DNA of 32,300 nt, from the NCBI RefSeq assembly GCF_022179345.1, contig NZ_BPQR01000083.1:1-32300 (forward strand), read 5' to 3'. Position numbers and translations under genes: made by a program. The first letter of the stretch is position 1. Each line of letters begins with the position of its first letter. Below are positions 1-8,019 of this stretch, in pieces. This DNA is from Methylobacterium jeotgali. Its GTDB lineage: Bacteria; Pseudomonadota; Alphaproteobacteria; Rhizobiales; Beijerinckiaceae. The notes under the pieces are model-generated. The model saw only the letters and a program-made list of their open reading frames with translations, was not told the DNA's origin and made no database searches.

Positions 1-30
1 GCCGGCGCGCGGAAGATCCTGCGCGCCGGC
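1..30. repeat. Perfect 10-bp inverted repeat at window edge
   Basis: GCCGGCGCGC at 1-10 is the exact reverse complement of 21-30, with a 10-base spacer. It could be a stem-loop terminator for the minus-strand gene ending at 51, or part of a coding sequence continuing to the left. No T-run follows on the minus side within the window, so a terminator is only possible. The adjacent 31-50 holds nothing else I can call. Confidence 0.4.
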
Positions 31-50
31 GGCGGTGAGGTCGTTCAGCT

Positions 51-299
51 TCAGTGGACGTCCTGGCCCTGCTGCGTCTGCGCGTCCTTGGCGGCCTTCT
101 TGTTCGCCCGGTGGCGGCCGACGGCGCAGCCTGCCGCCGCGCCGACGACGCCGTGGCCGGCCATGTGCCCGGCGATGCCGCCGACGGCGGCGCCCTTCAG
201 ACAGCCCTTGGCCTCCGCCGCGGGGGCGAGGGCGAGGACAGCGAGCGCCGCGCCGAACAGGCTGCCGAGGGTGAGCGTGCGGTTCGTTGCGCGTGTCAT
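51..299 (-). CDS. Small glycine-zipper secreted or membrane protein
   Basis: An 82-residue protein. It opens with basic residues and a hydrophobic stretch (about 8-29) ending in a possible signal peptidase site near APAAEA. A Gly/Ala-rich segment with GxxxG-like spacing follows (GAAVGGIAGHMAGHGVVGAAAG), then a basic and Gln-rich hydrophilic tail. This pattern matches small glycine-zipper (YMGG-like) envelope proteins, whose role is mostly unknown. The ATG at 299 was chosen because a GGAG Shine-Dalgarno lies just upstream and the signal-like segment begins there; a longer in-frame ATG upstream adds an implausible Arg-rich extension. It is transcribed divergently from the methyltransferase at 417, with 117 bp between them. 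Family placement is moderate and function unknown. Confidence 0.75.
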   Translation of the reverse strand: MTRATNRTLTLGSLFGAALAVLALAPAAEAKGCLKGAAVGGIAGHMAGHGVVGAAAGCAVGRHRANKKAAKDAQTQQGQDVH

Positions 300-416
300 C
301 GAGAGAACTCCGGTTCGCGGTGGAGCGGCAACGACCCTTGGCCGATCTCGTTCCGTCCCTCGCGAACATGCGATCCATCCTGGCACGAGCCGGGTCCTCG
401 CTCCATCTCAGCGGCG

Positions 417-1289
417 ATGGATCGCCCCGCTCCCCTCTTCGACGCGCGCCTCGCCCGTGCCCGCCTCTCCCGCGCCCGTCGCGCCGGCTACGCCGACTTC
501 CTGCTCCGCCACGCCGTCGAGGACATGGAGGAGCGGCTCTCTCCCGTGCTGCGGCGGTTTCCCCTCGCCCTCGACCTCGGCACGCCGACCCCGCTGGCGG
601 CGGAGCGCCTGCGCGCGGCCGGCCGCGCGGAGCGGGTGCTGCGTCTGGCGCCGGCGGCGGAGACCGGCGCGTTTACCGTCGAGGCCGATCCGGAGCTGCT
701 GCCGGTGGCGGCGGGGACGGCCGACCTCACCGTCTCCCTGCTCGCGCTCCAGCACGTCAGCGACCTTCCGGGCACGCTCGTTCAGGTCCGGCGCGCCCTG
801 AGGCCGGATGGGCTGTTCCTGGCCTGCCTGCTCGGCGGCCGGAGCCTCACGGAGCTGCGCACCAGCCTCGCCGAGGCCGAGAGCGCCGTCGAAGGGGGCC
901 TGAGCCCGCGGGTCGCGCCCTTCGCCGAGGTGCGCGATGCCGGCGGCCTGCTCCAGCGGGCGGGCTTCGCCCTGCCGGTCGCCGACACCGAGATCCTGAC
1001 CGTGCGCTACGCCGACCCGTTCGGGCTGATGCGGGACCTCCGGGCGATGGGGCTCACCAACGTCATGACCGAGCGCCGCCGCACGCCCCTGCGCCGGGAG
1101 ACACTGATGCGCGCTGCCGCCCACTACGCCGAGACCTTCTCCGACCCGGACGGGCGGGTGCGGGCCACCTTCGAGCTGCTGTGGCTCTCCGGCTGGGCGC
1201 CCCACGAGAGCCAGCAGAAGCCGCTCAAGCCCGGCAGCGCACGGGCGCGCCTCGCCGAGGCGCTCGGCACCACCGAACTCAAGAGTTGA
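417..1289 (+). CDS. SAM-dependent methyltransferase, NDUFAF5/BioC-like
   Basis: A 290-residue class I methyltransferase-like protein. The N-terminal segment FDARLARARLSRARR and the C-terminal motif RAMGLTNVMTERRRTPLRRETL with a following AAAHYAE resemble bacterial relatives of the mitochondrial complex I assembly hydroxylase/methyltransferase homologue NDUFAF5 and of BioC. The Rossmann core runs about residues 40-160 (LALDLGTPTPLAAERL, TADLTVSLLALQHVSDLPGTL, LRPDGLFLACLLGG). The glycine-rich SAM loop is poorly conserved (DLGTPTP rather than DxGxGxG), so catalytic activity is uncertain. The ATG at 417 gives the family length; upstream in-frame sequence looks non-coding. The DUF427 gene follows after 11 bp, probably in one transcript. 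The substrate cannot be read from sequence. Confidence 0.85.
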   Translation: MDRPAPLFDARLARARLSRARRAGYADFLLRHAVEDMEERLSPVLRRFPLALDLGTPTPLAAERLRAAGRAERVLRLAPAAETGAFTVEADPELLPVAAGTADLTVSLLALQHVSDLPGTLVQVRRALRPDGLFLACLLGGRSLTELRTSLAEAESAVEGGLSPRVAPFAEVRDAGGLLQRAGFALPVADTEILTVRYADPFGLMRDLRAMGLTNVMTERRRTPLRRETLMRAAAHYAETFSDPDGRVRATFELLWLSGWAPHESQQKPLKPGSARARLAEALGTTELKS

Positions 1290-1300
1290 GGAGATCCGCG

Positions 1301-1672
1301 ATGAAGGAGCCCGGTCCCGATCACCCGATCGTAGTGGAGCCGCAGCCCGGCACCGTCCGCGTCCGCGCCGGCGGACGGATCGTGGCGGAGAGCCGGGCGG
1401 CGCTGCGCCTGACCGAGGCGAGCTATCCCCCGGTCCTCTACATCCCGCCGGGCGACATCGACGGCGCCCTGCTCCTGCCGAGCGAGAGGGAGAGCTACTG
1501 CCCCTACAAGGGCCGCGCCGCCTATCATCACCTCGCCCTCGAGGGCGGCGAGCGGCGGGACGCGGCCTGGAGCTATCCGAACCCGTATCCCGCCGTGGCC
1601 GGCATCCGCGGCCACCTCGCCTTCTATCCGGACCGGGTCGACGCCATCGAGGCGGAGGACGACCCGGCCTGA
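1301..1672 (+). CDS. DUF427 domain protein
   Basis: A 123-residue soluble protein matching the DUF427 family in length and motifs: a central YPPVLYIPPGDID segment, the SYCPYKGRAAYHHL motif with its conserved Cys, and a WSYPNPYPAVAGIRGHLAFYPDRVD C-terminal motif. DUF427 proteins are small beta-rich proteins of unknown biochemical function. The start is well supported by a GAGGAG ribosome binding site that overlaps the stop codon of the methyltransferase, which indicates translational coupling. It converges with the DUF2188 gene, with only 6 bp between the stop codons. Confidence 0.9.
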   Translation: MKEPGPDHPIVVEPQPGTVRVRAGGRIVAESRAALRLTEASYPPVLYIPPGDIDGALLLPSERESYCPYKGRAAYHHLALEGGERRDAAWSYPNPYPAVAGIRGHLAFYPDRVDAIEAEDDPA

Positions 1673-1678
1673 CAGGCC

Positions 1679-1933
1679 TCAGTCCTCCTCGACACGGGTG
1701 ACCGGCCGGTCGCCGCCCTTCGCGACCTCGTCGTGCCAGCGGCCCTCGCCGTCCTGGTAGCGGATGCCCTCGGTCGAGCCCGGCACCTGCTGCTCGGCGG
1801 CCGCCGCCTGGGCGGCCTGAAGCGCCTCCTCGCGGCTCGGAAAGGTCTCCGAGAACACGTCGCCGACCTTGTAGGCGTAGCCGCCATCGTGCTCGACGAC
1901 GTGGTAGGTGATCTCTCGGATACTGTCGCTCAT
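1679..1933 (-). CDS. DUF2188 domain protein
   Basis: An 84-residue acidic cytoplasmic protein of the DUF2188 type. It has an N-terminal YHVVEHDGGYAYKVGDVFSE strand pattern, an Ala/Glu-rich helix (SREEALQAAQAAAAEQ), and a closing IRYQDGEGRWHDE segment. The family is small and of unknown role, often found as stand-alone genes. The ATG at 1933 is preferred over a longer ORF because the family homology begins within a few residues of it. It lies 98 bp downstream of the AraC-type regulator on the same strand. No signal peptide or membrane segment is seen. Confidence 0.85.
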   Translation of the reverse strand: MSDSIREITYHVVEHDGGYAYKVGDVFSETFPSREEALQAAQAAAAEQQVPGSTEGIRYQDGEGRWHDEVAKGGDRPVTRVEED

Positions 1934-2031
1934 GGTCCTCGCGTCCCTGCCCGACGGGCCGTGCGGCCCGACCTTCAAGCCGCGAACACGCGGGAGCGAG
2001 GGCGGGTTCCGGGCCGGAAGCGCCCCGAGGC

Positions 2032-3033
2032 TCAGCGCCCGAGCTCGCTCCACCAGCGCTGGAGAGGCCCCACGGATTGCGGGCCGGTCTTCGTCGCGCG
2101 TGAGATGCGCTCGGCCCGCCAAGCTCGCGGCGAGTGGTCGAAGCGGGCGCGGAAGCTGCGGCTGAACAGGCTCAGGCTGCTGAAGCCGTGGGCCTCGGCG
2201 AGCTTCGTCAGGCTGCGCCGCTCGAACGGATCGGAGAGCGCGTCGCGCGCGGCGTCGAGGCGCTCCTCCTGAATGACGCGCATGATGCCGCCCGTCTGGG
2301 CGAAGGCCCGGTACAGCGTCGCCCGCGAGACGCCGACCGCCTCGGCGAGCGCCTGCGGGGTGAGGCCGGGCTCGGCCAGCCGCGCGCGGACCTCGCGGAG
2401 CGCCAGGGTCGCCAGGCCGGAATCGAGCTCCGGCCCCTCCAGCACGTCGCGGGCCTTGGCCGGGTCGAACAGTCGCCGGAGGAAGGCGAGCATCTCCGCC
2501 GCGATGGCCGGCCCGGCGCTCGCCGGCTGGCCGGCCAGGCTGCCGTAGAAGGAGACGAGGCGGGCCTCCAGCAGCCGGTTGCGGGCGGGGTCGAGATGCA
2601 GCCCATGCCCGTCGAGCGCCATGCCGTGCAGCCGGTTACGCGGGATGGCGAGGCCGAGCGTGTCGGCGGGCGCGATATGGCCCGCCAGGGTGCGCCGCCG
2701 GTCGGCGAGCGCCACGTCGCCCGCCTGGAGCCGGGCGGCCCGGCCGGCGACCTCGCCCTCGAAGCGCCCGTGCCGCCAGAGCTGGATGGTGAGATGGTCC
2801 GGGGTGCCGTCGACCCGGCGCCGGTCGCGGGTGACGTGCTGGGCGGTGAACCGGGTGCGGTTGGCGATGAGGTCGCCGACGAGATACGCGGTGACGGCCC
2901 CGCCCGGCGGCGGCGCCTCGGGTTTCGGCGGCGTGATGCCGTAGATCGGCGCCATCAGCCCGCGCCAGGCCTCGAAGGCCATCTCAGGCGGCAGGCCCGC
3001 GCTGCGATAGTGCTGAACGGGCAGGCTCGACAT
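2032..3033 (-). CDS. AraC family transcriptional regulator
   Basis: A 333-residue regulator. The N-terminal two thirds (about 1-210) fits the AraC-like ligand-binding domain of the FeaR/AraC_binding_2 type: it opens with FEAWRGLMAPIYGI and includes LQAGDVALADRRRTLAGH and IPRNRL. The C-terminal about 100 residues carry two helix-turn-helix units: LTPQALAEAVGVSRATLYRAF, and SLTKLAEAHGFSSLSLFSRSF followed by the SPRAWR signature. It should bind DNA as an activator responding to a small molecule that cannot be identified here. It is divergent from the ABC-F gene across 226 bp and lies upstream of the DUF2188 gene; either could be a target. The ATG is at 3033. Confidence 0.93.
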   Translation of the reverse strand: MSSLPVQHYRSAGLPPEMAFEAWRGLMAPIYGITPPKPEAPPPGGAVTAYLVGDLIANRTRFTAQHVTRDRRRVDGTPDHLTIQLWRHGRFEGEVAGRAARLQAGDVALADRRRTLAGHIAPADTLGLAIPRNRLHGMALDGHGLHLDPARNRLLEARLVSFYGSLAGQPASAGPAIAAEMLAFLRRLFDPAKARDVLEGPELDSGLATLALREVRARLAEPGLTPQALAEAVGVSRATLYRAFAQTGGIMRVIQEERLDAARDALSDPFERRSLTKLAEAHGFSSLSLFSRSFRARFDHSPRAWRAERISRATKTGPQSVGPLQRWWSELGR

Positions 3034-3123
3034 CGCTCTCGGATGAAGCGGCCGCCCGCCTTGCCGTCAAGGCCGTCCGGCGCCGTTCTGTCCTGTCAAC
3101 GGACGAGAGGGGTACGTCATCCA

Positions 3124-3152
3124 CCGCACGTTGTGCGGAGACCCGCGCGGGT
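3124..3152 (+). promoter_or_regulatory. Two adjacent dyads in the ABC-F leader
   Basis: CCGCAC-GTT-GTGCGG (3124-3138) is a 6-bp stem with a 3-base loop. It is followed at once by the 12-bp palindrome ACCCGCGCGGGT (3141-3152). Both lie in the 226-bp gap between the AraC gene and the ABC-F start at 3260. They could be operator sites or leader hairpins. The rest of the gap shows no clear gene. Confidence 0.35.
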
Positions 3153-3259
3153 TGCGGCAGGGCAGGCCCGCGGCCGCGCCCCCCTATCGCCGACGCCGGC
3201 CATGCCGTAAGCGGCCGGCGAGCCCCCACGTCCCGGCCCGCGGACCCTCCGATACGCCC

Positions 3260-4882
3260 ATGATACGCCTCGACAAGATCGGCAAGCAGAACGGCCACCA
3301 GATCGTCTTCGTCGAGGCCTCCGCCGCCCTCCAGCGGGGGGAGAAGGCGGGGCTCGTCGGCCCGAACGGGGCCGGCAAGACCACGCTCTTCCGGATGATC
3401 GTCGGACAGGAGCAGCCCGACGAGGGGCAGGTCGCGGCCGAGCGCGGCATCACCATCGGCTATTTCAGCCAGGATGTCGGCGAGATGGCCGGCCGCAGCG
3501 TCGTGGCCGAGGTCATCGACGGCGCCGGCCCCGTGAGCGCGGTGGCCGCGGAGCTGCGGGAGCTCGAGGCGGCGCTGGCCGACCCCGAGCGGATGGACGA
3601 GCTCGACGCGCTCGTCGCCCGCTACGGCGACGTGCAGGCCCGTTTCGAGGAGCTCGGCGGCTACGCGCTCGAAGGGCGTGCCCAGGAGGTGCTGGCGGGC
3701 CTCGGCTTCAGCCAGGAGATGATGGACGGGGATGTCGGCCGGCTCTCCGGCGGCTGGAAGATGCGCGTGGCGCTCGCCCGCATCCTCCTGATGCGCCCGG
3801 ACGTGATGCTGCTCGACGAGCCCTCGAACCATCTCGACCTCGAGAGCCTGATCTGGCTGGAGAGCTTCCTGAAGGGCTACGACGGCGCCCTCTTGATGAC
3901 CTCGCACGACCGCGAGTTCATGAACCGGATCGTCGGCAAGATCGTCGAGATCGACGGCGGTTCGCTCACCACCTACGCCGGCGACTACGCCTTCTACGAG
4001 GCGCAGCGGGCGCTGGCCGACAGCCAGGCCCAGTCCCAGTTCGAGCGCCAGCAGGCGATGCTCGCCAAGGAGATCAAGTTCATCGAGCGCTTCAAGGCCC
4101 GCGCCAGCCACGCCGCGCAGGTGCAGAGCCGGGTGAAGAAGCTCGACAAGATCGAACGCGTCGAGCCGCCCCGCCGCCGGCAGACGGTGGCCTTCGACTT
4201 CCCCGCCGCACCCCGCTCCGGCGAGGAGGTCGCGACGCTGAAGGGCGTGCACAAGCGCTACGGCAGCCGCACCATCTACGAGGGGCTCGACTTCGCTATC
4301 CGCCGCCGGGAGCGCTGGTGCGTGATGGGCGTCAACGGGGCGGGCAAGTCGACGCTCCTCAAGCTCGTCACGGGCTTCGCCGAGCCGGACACCGGCACGG
4401 TGACCGTCGGCGGCACGGTGAAGCTCGGCTACTTCGCCCAGCACGCCATGGATCTGCTCGACGGCGAGCAGACCGTGTTCGAGACGCTGGAGGGCGCCTT
4501 CCCGCAGGCAGGCCAGGGCTCGCTGCGGGCGCTGGCCGGCTGCTTCGGCTTCTCCGGCGACGACGTGGAGAAGCGTTGCCGGGTGCTCTCGGGCGGCGAG
4601 AAGGCCCGCCTCGTGATGGCCCGGATGCTCTACGACCCGCCGAACTTCCTCGTCCTCGACGAGCCGACGAACCACCTCGACATGGACACCAAGGGGATGC
4701 TGATCGCCGCACTCAGCCGCTACGAGGGCACGATGCTGTTCGTCTCCCACGACCGGCACTTCCTGGCCGGCCTCTCCAACCGCCTGCTGGAGCTGACCCC
4801 GGAGGGCGTCCATCAGTACGGCGGCGGCTACACCGAGTACGTCGCCCGCACCGGCCAGGAGGCGCCGGGCTTGCGGAGCTAG
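3260..4882 (+). CDS. ABC-F family ATPase (EttA/Uup/YbiT-like)
   Basis: A 540-residue soluble protein with two ABC domains and no membrane segments, the ABC-F layout. Domain 1 has Walker A GPNGAGKT, signature LSGGW and Walker B VMLLDEPSNHLD. An interdomain linker rich in Arg, Lys and Gln (about 245-300, QAMLAKEIKFIERFKARASHA) matches the P-site tRNA interaction motif region. Domain 2 has Walker A GVNGAGKS, signature LSGGE and Walker B FLVLDEPTNHLD, each followed by a switch SHDR. ABC-F proteins act on the ribosome, easing stalled translation or protecting against antibiotics; this one looks housekeeping. The ATG at 3260 matches the usual MIRLDKI start, although the Shine-Dalgarno is weak. Its stop lies only 8 bp from the 3' end of the convergent tRNA-Sec gene. 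Confidence 0.95.
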   Translation: MIRLDKIGKQNGHQIVFVEASAALQRGEKAGLVGPNGAGKTTLFRMIVGQEQPDEGQVAAERGITIGYFSQDVGEMAGRSVVAEVIDGAGPVSAVAAELRELEAALADPERMDELDALVARYGDVQARFEELGGYALEGRAQEVLAGLGFSQEMMDGDVGRLSGGWKMRVALARILLMRPDVMLLDEPSNHLDLESLIWLESFLKGYDGALLMTSHDREFMNRIVGKIVEIDGGSLTTYAGDYAFYEAQRALADSQAQSQFERQQAMLAKEIKFIERFKARASHAAQVQSRVKKLDKIERVEPPRRRQTVAFDFPAAPRSGEEVATLKGVHKRYGSRTIYEGLDFAIRRRERWCVMGVNGAGKSTLLKLVTGFAEPDTGTVTVGGTVKLGYFAQHAMDLLDGEQTVFETLEGAFPQAGQGSLRALAGCFGFSGDDVEKRCRVLSGGEKARLVMARMLYDPPNFLVLDEPTNHLDMDTKGMLIAALSRYEGTMLFVSHDRHFLAGLSNRLLELTPEGVHQYGGGYTEYVARTGQEAPGLRS

Positions 4883-4890
4883 GAAGGGGT

Positions 4891-4983
4891 TGGCGGAAGC
4901 GGATGGGAATCGAACCCACCGTACGCTGTTGGCGTACCACTGGTTTTGAAGACCAGGGGGGCCACCAGACCCCGTTCGCCTCC
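4891..4983 (-). tRNA. selC: Selenocysteine tRNA, tRNA-Sec(TCA)
   Basis: A 93-nt tRNA read on the minus strand with encoded CCA (4891-4893). The anticodon TCA sits at 4947-4949 in the loop CTTCAAA, closed by CTGGT/ACCAG. Hallmarks of bacterial tRNA-Sec are all present: a 6-bp D stem (GGGGTC/GGCCCC) with a 4-base loop, a long variable arm with a 6-bp stem (GTACGC/GCGTAC), a T loop TTCGATT, discriminator G, and an extended acceptor stem. Seven acceptor pairs form (GGAGGCG with CGCTTCC, including one G-T); the eighth position is A opposite C. It decodes UGA as Sec after being charged with serine and converted by SelA. It lies 71 bp downstream of selA on the same strand. Confidence 0.97.
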
Positions 4984-5000
4984 ACCGACCCTCTTAGCGT

Positions 5001-5028
5001 ATTTTAGCGCCCGCGCGACAGGGTCGAG
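5001..5028 (-). promoter_or_regulatory. Possible selC promoter
   Basis: On the minus strand a TAAAAT box (5001-5006) lies about 18 bases upstream of the tRNA 5' end, in an otherwise GC-rich gap. A weak -35-like CTCGAC sits 16 bases further upstream (5023-5028). This could give selC its own start independent of selA read-through. The -35 match is poor, so confidence is limited. Confidence 0.35.
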
Positions 5029-5054
5029 GCGCGCCGCCGGGCCGCACCGCGTGG

Positions 5055-6449
5055 TCAGATCGCCAGCGCCTCGAATTGCGCCAGCAGCTCCGCCTCGTCC
5101 TCCAGCGTCCGCAGGTCGAGCCGCAGCGCCCCGTCGCCGACCCGGCCGATCACCGGGACGGGGAGCGCGCGCAAGGATGCGGCGAGGAGCTTGAGCCAGG
5201 CGCCCTCGCCCTTCGGGCCGGAGGGCGGGCGCAGGACGAGGCTGGCGCTCGGCAGGGTCTCGACGGGGAGCGCGCCAGAGCCGATCTGGCTGGAGCAGGG
5301 CTCGACGGTGACGCGCGCGCGGTCGCCGAGGCGGGCGGCGATCCCGGGCAGGAGGCGCTCGGCCTGGGTGCGGATCGCCGTCTCCTCGCGGGTGAGGAGG
5401 CGCAGGGTCGGCAGGCGTTCCTTAAGCCGCTCGGGGTGGAGATAGAGGCGCAGCACGGCGCCCAGCGCCGCGTAGGTCATCTTGTCTACGCGCAGCGCCC
5501 GCTTCAGCGGGTTCTTGCGCACCTTCGCCACGAGGTCGGCCCGGCCGGCGACGATCCCGCACTGGACGGCGCCGAGGAGCTTGTCGCCGGAGAAGGTGAC
5601 GAGGTCGCTCTCGGCGAGCGCCCGGCCGACCGTCGGCTCCGGGGGCAGGCCGTAGGCGGCAAAATCGATGAGGTTGCCGCTGCCGAGATCGTTGACGAAG
5701 GGCACGCCCCGCTCCGCGCAGAGGTGCTTGAGGGCGGCCGCGTCCGCCTCCGCGGTGAAGCCCGTCACTTCGTAGTTGCTCGGGTGGACCTTCATGACGA
5801 GGCCGGTGCGGGGGCCGATGGCCTCGGCGTAGTCGGCGAGATGCGTGCGGTTGGTGGTGCCGACCTCCCGCAGGCGGCAGCCGGCGCGGACCATCACGTC
5901 GGGGACGCGGAAGGAGCCGCCGATCTCGACGAGCTCGCCCCGGGACACCACCACCTCCCGGCGCATGGCGAGCGCGTTGAGCACGAGGAGCACGGCGGCC
6001 GCGTTGTTGTTGACGACGACCGCCGCCTCCGCCCCCGTCAGCCGGCAGATCAGCGCCTCGACATGGCTGTCGCGCTCGCCCCGCTCGCCGCGGACGAGGT
6101 CGTACTCGAGGTTCGAGGCGCCGGTCATCACGGCGGCCACTGCCTCGACCGCCTCCGGCGGCAGGGGTGCGCGGCCGAGATTGGTGTGCAGCACCGTGCC
6201 TGTGAGGTTGAGGACCCGCCGCAGGGAGGGCCGGCTCTCCCGCTCCAGGCGCGCCTCGGCGCGGGCGATGAGCTCTTCCGACTCGGCCAGAGGCTCGTGG
6301 CCTTCGCGGATCGCGGCCAGCACCGCGCGGATCGCTTCGGTCAGCGCCGTGCGCCCGTAGGCTTCGGCCGAGGCCGCGGCGGCCTCGTGCGCGAGCAGGC
6401 GCTCGACGGAGGGCGGGCGGGTCTCGGCGGAGAGGGCGGTCCGGCTCAT
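5055..6449 (-). CDS. selA: L-seryl-tRNA(Sec) selenium transferase SelA
   Basis: A 464-residue PLP enzyme that converts Ser-tRNA(Sec) to Sec-tRNA(Sec) using selenophosphate; in bacteria it forms a large decamer. Visible family motifs are VLNLTGTVLHTNLGRAPLP (about 80-97), VNNNAAAVLLVLNAL, VSRGELVEIGGSFRVPDVM, REVGTTNRTHL, KVHPSNYEVTGFT, VNDLGSGNLID and the PLP lysine K290 in FSGDKLLGAVQCG. Length matches the family. The ATG at 6449 has a modest AAGG Shine-Dalgarno. It follows the ABC permease gene by 34 bp and precedes selC, so importer, selA and selC probably form one transcription unit. Confidence 0.97.
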   Translation of the reverse strand: MSRTALSAETRPPSVERLLAHEAAAASAEAYGRTALTEAIRAVLAAIREGHEPLAESEELIARAEARLERESRPSLRRVLNLTGTVLHTNLGRAPLPPEAVEAVAAVMTGASNLEYDLVRGERGERDSHVEALICRLTGAEAAVVVNNNAAAVLLVLNALAMRREVVVSRGELVEIGGSFRVPDVMVRAGCRLREVGTTNRTHLADYAEAIGPRTGLVMKVHPSNYEVTGFTAEADAAALKHLCAERGVPFVNDLGSGNLIDFAAYGLPPEPTVGRALAESDLVTFSGDKLLGAVQCGIVAGRADLVAKVRKNPLKRALRVDKMTYAALGAVLRLYLHPERLKERLPTLRLLTREETAIRTQAERLLPGIAARLGDRARVTVEPCSSQIGSGALPVETLPSASLVLRPPSGPKGEGAWLKLLAASLRALPVPVIGRVGDGALRLDLRTLEDEAELLAQFEALAI

Positions 6450-6483
6450 GATGCTGCCTTCATCGCGGAGGCTCGCGCGCAAC

Positions 6484-8019
6484 TCAACCGCCGGAGTCGG
6501 TGGCGAGGGGACGCGACAGACGCGTCGGCAGGTCGGCGATCCGCAGCGCCCGCCGGAGGGCACGGGAAAGGGCCTCGACCGCGAGCGTCACCAGCATGGT
6601 GGCGAGGATGAGCACCACGGCGACGTCGATGCGCAGCTCGCTGATGGCGGCGTCGACGTAGAAGCCCAGCGTCGCGACGCCGATCAGCCCGAGGATGGCG
6701 CCTTCCCGCAGGATGATCTCCCAGCGGTAGAGAAGGTAGGCGAGGAACTGCCCGTAGAGCCGCGGCAGGGTCTCGTAGGCGTAGAGGTTCAGGCCCGAGG
6801 GCGCGTCCGGCCGGTAGGCCAGCCCGTCGGCGTGGCGGCCCATCAGGTAGCCGACGATGCCGGCGTTGTGGATGGCGAGCGCCAGGATCGCCGGCAGCAT
6901 CGAGGGCCCGAGGAGCTGGAGCAGCACGTAGGCGAGCATGTATTCCGGCGTCGAGCGCACCACGACGAGGAGCGCGCGCCCGAGCGGACGCCCGAGGGGG
7001 CCGGTGAAGCGCCGCGCCGTCAGCGGGAACAGGACGAGGGCGCCGAGCGCCGTGCTGGCGAGCGCCACCTGCGCCAGCACCAGGGTCTGGATCGTGCCGG
7101 GCACGATCTGTCCCGTGAGGATCGGCCGGAACCAGGACCAGAGCCGGGCCCAGGTCGCGGGATCGAGGAGCGCTCCGTCCCGCAGGGGAGACGGCACGAC
7201 GGTGTGGGTGAGGAAGCGCAGGAGCCCGGCGGCGATGTCGGGGCTGCCGGCGACGGTCGGCAGCACGAAGGGGCTCAGCCCGATCAGGAACGGAAGCGTC
7301 GCCCCGCGCACCCAGAGCCGGCGGGTGCCGATGAGGGCGTAGAAGGCCAGCAGGAAGGCGGCGGCCTCCCCGTAGCGGCCCTGCCGGAAGGCGGATTCGA
7401 GGTGGAAGCCCATGGTCGGCAGGCCGACGAAGCCGAGCACCAGGGTCGAGCGCAGCCCGCACTCGAAGCGGTAGAGGGTGTAGTGGCGGATCGAGGCCGC
7501 CACCTCCGGCAGGCGGGCGTAGGCGAAGGCCGAGACCGTCCCGGTGCCGGGCGGCAGCACCCGCAGGGCCGAAAGGTCCGCCTCCTCTATGATCTCGGAG
7601 AAGACCTTGGCGCAGATGCCCGCGTAGGGGAGCGCGATGGCGAGGATGCCCGTGGTGGCCGAGAGGCCGAAGACCTGCATCAGCAGCAGCGCCCAGAACA
7701 GCTCGTGGACGGAGCGCAGCATCGCGCAGAGCACCCGCAGGGTCCGGGAGCGGGCGTAGGGGATCGCCGTGAGGAAGCCGGCGCCGGCCCCGATCCCGAC
7801 GCCGAGCACCGCGAAGGCGACCGTGTGGACAACGCTGAGGAGCGCCAGGGAGGCGAAATCGGGTCGCGCCAGCCCGGCCAGCAGCCGGCGCAGGTCCGCC
7901 CAGGGGTCGAGGCTCGCCACGTGAAAGTCGGCGGCGATCAGCGCGGCGAAGGCGGCCGCCGCGAACCACCCGCTCGCCGCCCGGTAGCCGAGGGGACCGC
8001 GCAGGCCGAGCGCGCTCAC
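6484..8019 (-). CDS. PhnE-like ABC permease, fused double domain (putative selenium oxyanion importer)
   Basis: A 511-residue inner-membrane protein with two tandem PhnE/MetI-type permease halves, roughly 20-250 and 310-500. Each half has several hydrophobic helices and an EAA-like cytoplasmic loop; the first is IIEEADLSALRVLPPGTG and the second lies near YAYETLPRLYGQFLAYLL. Usual PhnE proteins are about half this size and dimerise, so this is a fused pair. The start codon is GTG at 8017-8019 and overlaps the ATPase stop by 4 bp (GTGA), showing translational coupling. The neighbours selA and selC, together with the absence of phosphonate breakdown genes, favour selenate or selenite over phosphonate as cargo. 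Substrate is inference. Confidence 0.88.
   Translation of the reverse strand: MSALGLRGPLGYRAASGWFAAAAFAALIAADFHVASLDPWADLRRLLAGLARPDFASLALLSVVHTVAFAVLGVGIGAGAGFLTAIPYARSRTLRVLCAMLRSVHELFWALLLMQVFGLSATTGILAIALPYAGICAKVFSEIIEEADLSALRVLPPGTGTVSAFAYARLPEVAASIRHYTLYRFECGLRSTLVLGFVGLPTMGFHLESAFRQGRYGEAAAFLLAFYALIGTRRLWVRGATLPFLIGLSPFVLPTVAGSPDIAAGLLRFLTHTVVPSPLRDGALLDPATWARLWSWFRPILTGQIVPGTIQTLVLAQVALASTALGALVLFPLTARRFTGPLGRPLGRALLVVVRSTPEYMLAYVLLQLLGPSMLPAILALAIHNAGIVGYLMGRHADGLAYRPDAPSGLNLYAYETLPRLYGQFLAYLLYRWEIILREGAILGLIGVATLGFYVDAAISELRIDVAVVLILATMLVTLAVEALSRALRRALRIADLPTRLSRPLATDSGG

Noticed and set aside
1..801. Long open frame on the plus strand from the left edge
   Set aside because: It has Arg/Ala/Pro-rich composition typical of shadow frames in GC-rich DNA and overlaps better-supported genes on both strands.
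4891..4983. tRNA-Ser or suppressor tRNA
   Set aside because: The long variable arm fits serine tRNAs too, but the TCA anticodon, 6-bp D stem with 4-base loop and adjacency to selA identify tRNA-Sec.
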